DNA of 64,000 bases from BJGO01 sp964640655 (GTDB lineage Bacteria; Bacteroidota; Bacteroidia; Chitinophagales; UBA10324): NCBI GenBank assembly GCA_964640655.1, contig CAZXFT010000002.1:1-64000 (forward strand), read 5' to 3'. Shown here in pieces: positions 63,023 to 64,000 of this stretch. The position numbers and the translations under genes were made by a program. The notes under the pieces are model-generated. The model saw nothing but the letters and a program-made list of their open reading frames with translations. It searched no databases and had not been told where the DNA came from. Each line of letters begins with the position of its first letter. Positions within the stretch are counted from its first letter, which is position 1.

Positions 63023-64000
63023 TTATTGGTAATCGAGAATATGCTTTAATCTGTTAAGTTCCTTTTGATTCAGGTCCGTATATATAGAGGATAAAACATC
63101 AGCTTTTTCTAAACTGGTTAAGTGCCAGCTCATGCTTGCCGCATTCTTTATCTGAGCAGGGATGTACTCAAACGAAATCAAATGAAGCGGGTGTTTAAAC
63201 CATCCTGTTGTGCTTGCCATGAGTGTTTCGTTTCTATAGTCCTGAATATCCATCCAGTTGGTATAAATAGCACCAACAGGAGCTAATCGTCGACTAATCC
63301 AACTGGGATCATCTTCAATATCGGGGAAATAATTCTTGGGGAAGTCACGTGTTTGTAACAAAACAACGCCACTGGTATTTTCATTTAACCACTCTCGAAA
63401 GAAATACAGAAAGCGCAATGTTGTTTCAACACCATAGTTATCGCGCATACCCGCATCCATACATTGCACTCCAGGCGTAGTGGGAAGAAAGATGGTTGGC
63501 ATTATATAAGGGAAAGTACAATTAGCACGTATTACACTACTTAAACTCATGTTATGTGTCTCTGCCTCACCAAAAAAGTTAATGGCATCAATGGCGTCTG
63601 GTCGTGCCGCTTTACCTTGTAATGAAGATTTGTTTCTGCTTAGAAATGAAAGCGGCAAATTAGAGACGTTCAATGATTTTCCATCAGTGATAATGGTAGG
63701 CGTATAAATAGCGAAAGGAATAAAAGCATCTCTTTCATCCTGAGCATAATCACCTAGTCTCCTGTTCATTACATTTTCTGTGTTCTCATTGAGCTGTTTC
63801 TCCCACAGATAACCTCTGTCTTTAGTATATCTATGACCACTGCGAACAAACTTTTGCCAAGGGATGAGCATATCATTAACTACTAATGCTGCACACACTG
63901 CATTCAGCAGATCTTTGGATATATTATTTACATATCGATTATCATGAAGATTCAATGAAGCATTATTCTTTCGTTGACGATACAACTCTCTGTAATAAGA
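63023..64000 (-). CDS. Patatin-like phospholipase family protein, C-terminal part (partial)
   Basis: 326 residues of the C-terminal end; the frame continues past 64000, so the N-terminus with the expected oxyanion loop and GxSxG nucleophile motif is outside. The visible part has the catalytic aspartate motif MDAGMRDNYGVETTLRFLYFF, preceded by a hydrophobic stretch ANCTFPYIMPTIFLPTTPG. That pairing is typical of patatin domains, which hydrolyse acyl esters of lipids. The region before (about 1-130) is helical and charged. The start cannot be assigned within the window. Confidence 0.7.
   Translation of the reverse strand, partial: SYYRELYRQRKNNASLNLHDNRYVNNISKDLLNAVCAALVVNDMLIPWQKFVRSGHRYTKDRGYLWEKQLNENTENVMNRRLGDYAQDERDAFIPFAIYTPTIITDGKSLNVSNLPLSFLSRNKSSLQGKAARPDAIDAINFFGEAETHNMSLSSVIRANCTFPYIMPTIFLPTTPGVQCMDAGMRDNYGVETTLRFLYFFREWLNENTSGVVLLQTRDFPKNYFPDIEDDPSWISRRLAPVGAIYTNWMDIQDYRNETLMASTTGWFKHPLHLISFEYIPAQIKNAASMSWHLTSLEKADVLSSIYTDLNQKELNRLKHILDYQ

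Noticed and set aside
1..64000. tRNA or rRNA genes
   Set aside because: I looked through the intergenic gaps for cloverleaf-like segments and found none; this was by eye only.

Overview
The window comes from a chromosome of the phylum Bacteroidota, probably a free-living aerobe near Chitinophagales or Sphingobacteriales. The evidence is direct: secreted proteins with type IX secretion (T9SS) C-terminal sorting domains, the T9SS factor PorZ, the gliding lipoprotein GldB, an ECF sigma/FecR/TonB-receptor locus, many short lipobox signals, and promoter -7 boxes of the Bacteroidota form TAnnTTTG. Heme A synthase (CtaA) implies an aa3-type oxidase. The DNA is AT-rich. No rRNA, tRNA, CRISPR array, insertion sequence or prophage gene was found. 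Most of the window is housekeeping core with small accessory islands between.

Layout. 1-1560: start of a large secreted PKD/Ig-like adhesin-type protein, running off the left edge. 1.8-8.7 kb: ppa, guaB, an RlpA-like protein, a deoxyhypusine-synthase-like enzyme and uvrA. 8.9-11.8 kb: an ECF sigma factor, a small partner and two envelope proteins. 11.9-20.2 kb: nth, recA, ctaA, gldB, a PaaG-like enzyme, two thiol-redox proteins with a membrane glycosyltransferase-like protein, and adk. 20.3-26.8 kb: a surface-signalling operon of ECF sigma, FecR anti-sigma, an STN/surface-repeat protein, a TonB-dependent receptor and a DUF2807 lipoprotein; the receptor is split by a ten-G tract. 26.8-31.1 kb: a DUF985 cupin and two T9SS cargo proteins, one carrying a near-perfect 702-bp-period internal duplication. 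31.2-45.8 kb: LutB-like protein, alkyltransferase-like protein, guaD, uvrB, the ileS/DksA-like/lspA operon, porZ-recO, a DMT transporter and obg. 45.8-49.3 kb: an O-methyltransferase, an intergenic region with 21-bp repeats, then a cluster of small cysteine-containing secreted proteins with a DUF4221-like lipoprotein, one member frameshifted. 49.3-64 kb: nadB, acylphosphatase, kdsD, recQ, a nucleotidyltransferase, a nitronate-monooxygenase-like enzyme, a secreted phospholipase-D-type protein, hflX, a MauE/thioredoxin membrane fusion and a patatin-like protein cut by the right edge.

Themes. DNA repair and recombination is heavily represented (uvrA, uvrB, nth, recA, recO, recQ, alkyltransferase-like protein). 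Envelope biogenesis and export is the second theme (lspA, porZ, gldB, kdsD and several cargo proteins). The best candidates for something new are the possibly phase-variable receptor locus, the lysine-rich/DksA fusion, the bacterial deoxyhypusine-synthase homologue, and the small thiol-protein cluster with the 21-bp repeats beside it. Function calls rest on motif recognition by eye; no database search was run.
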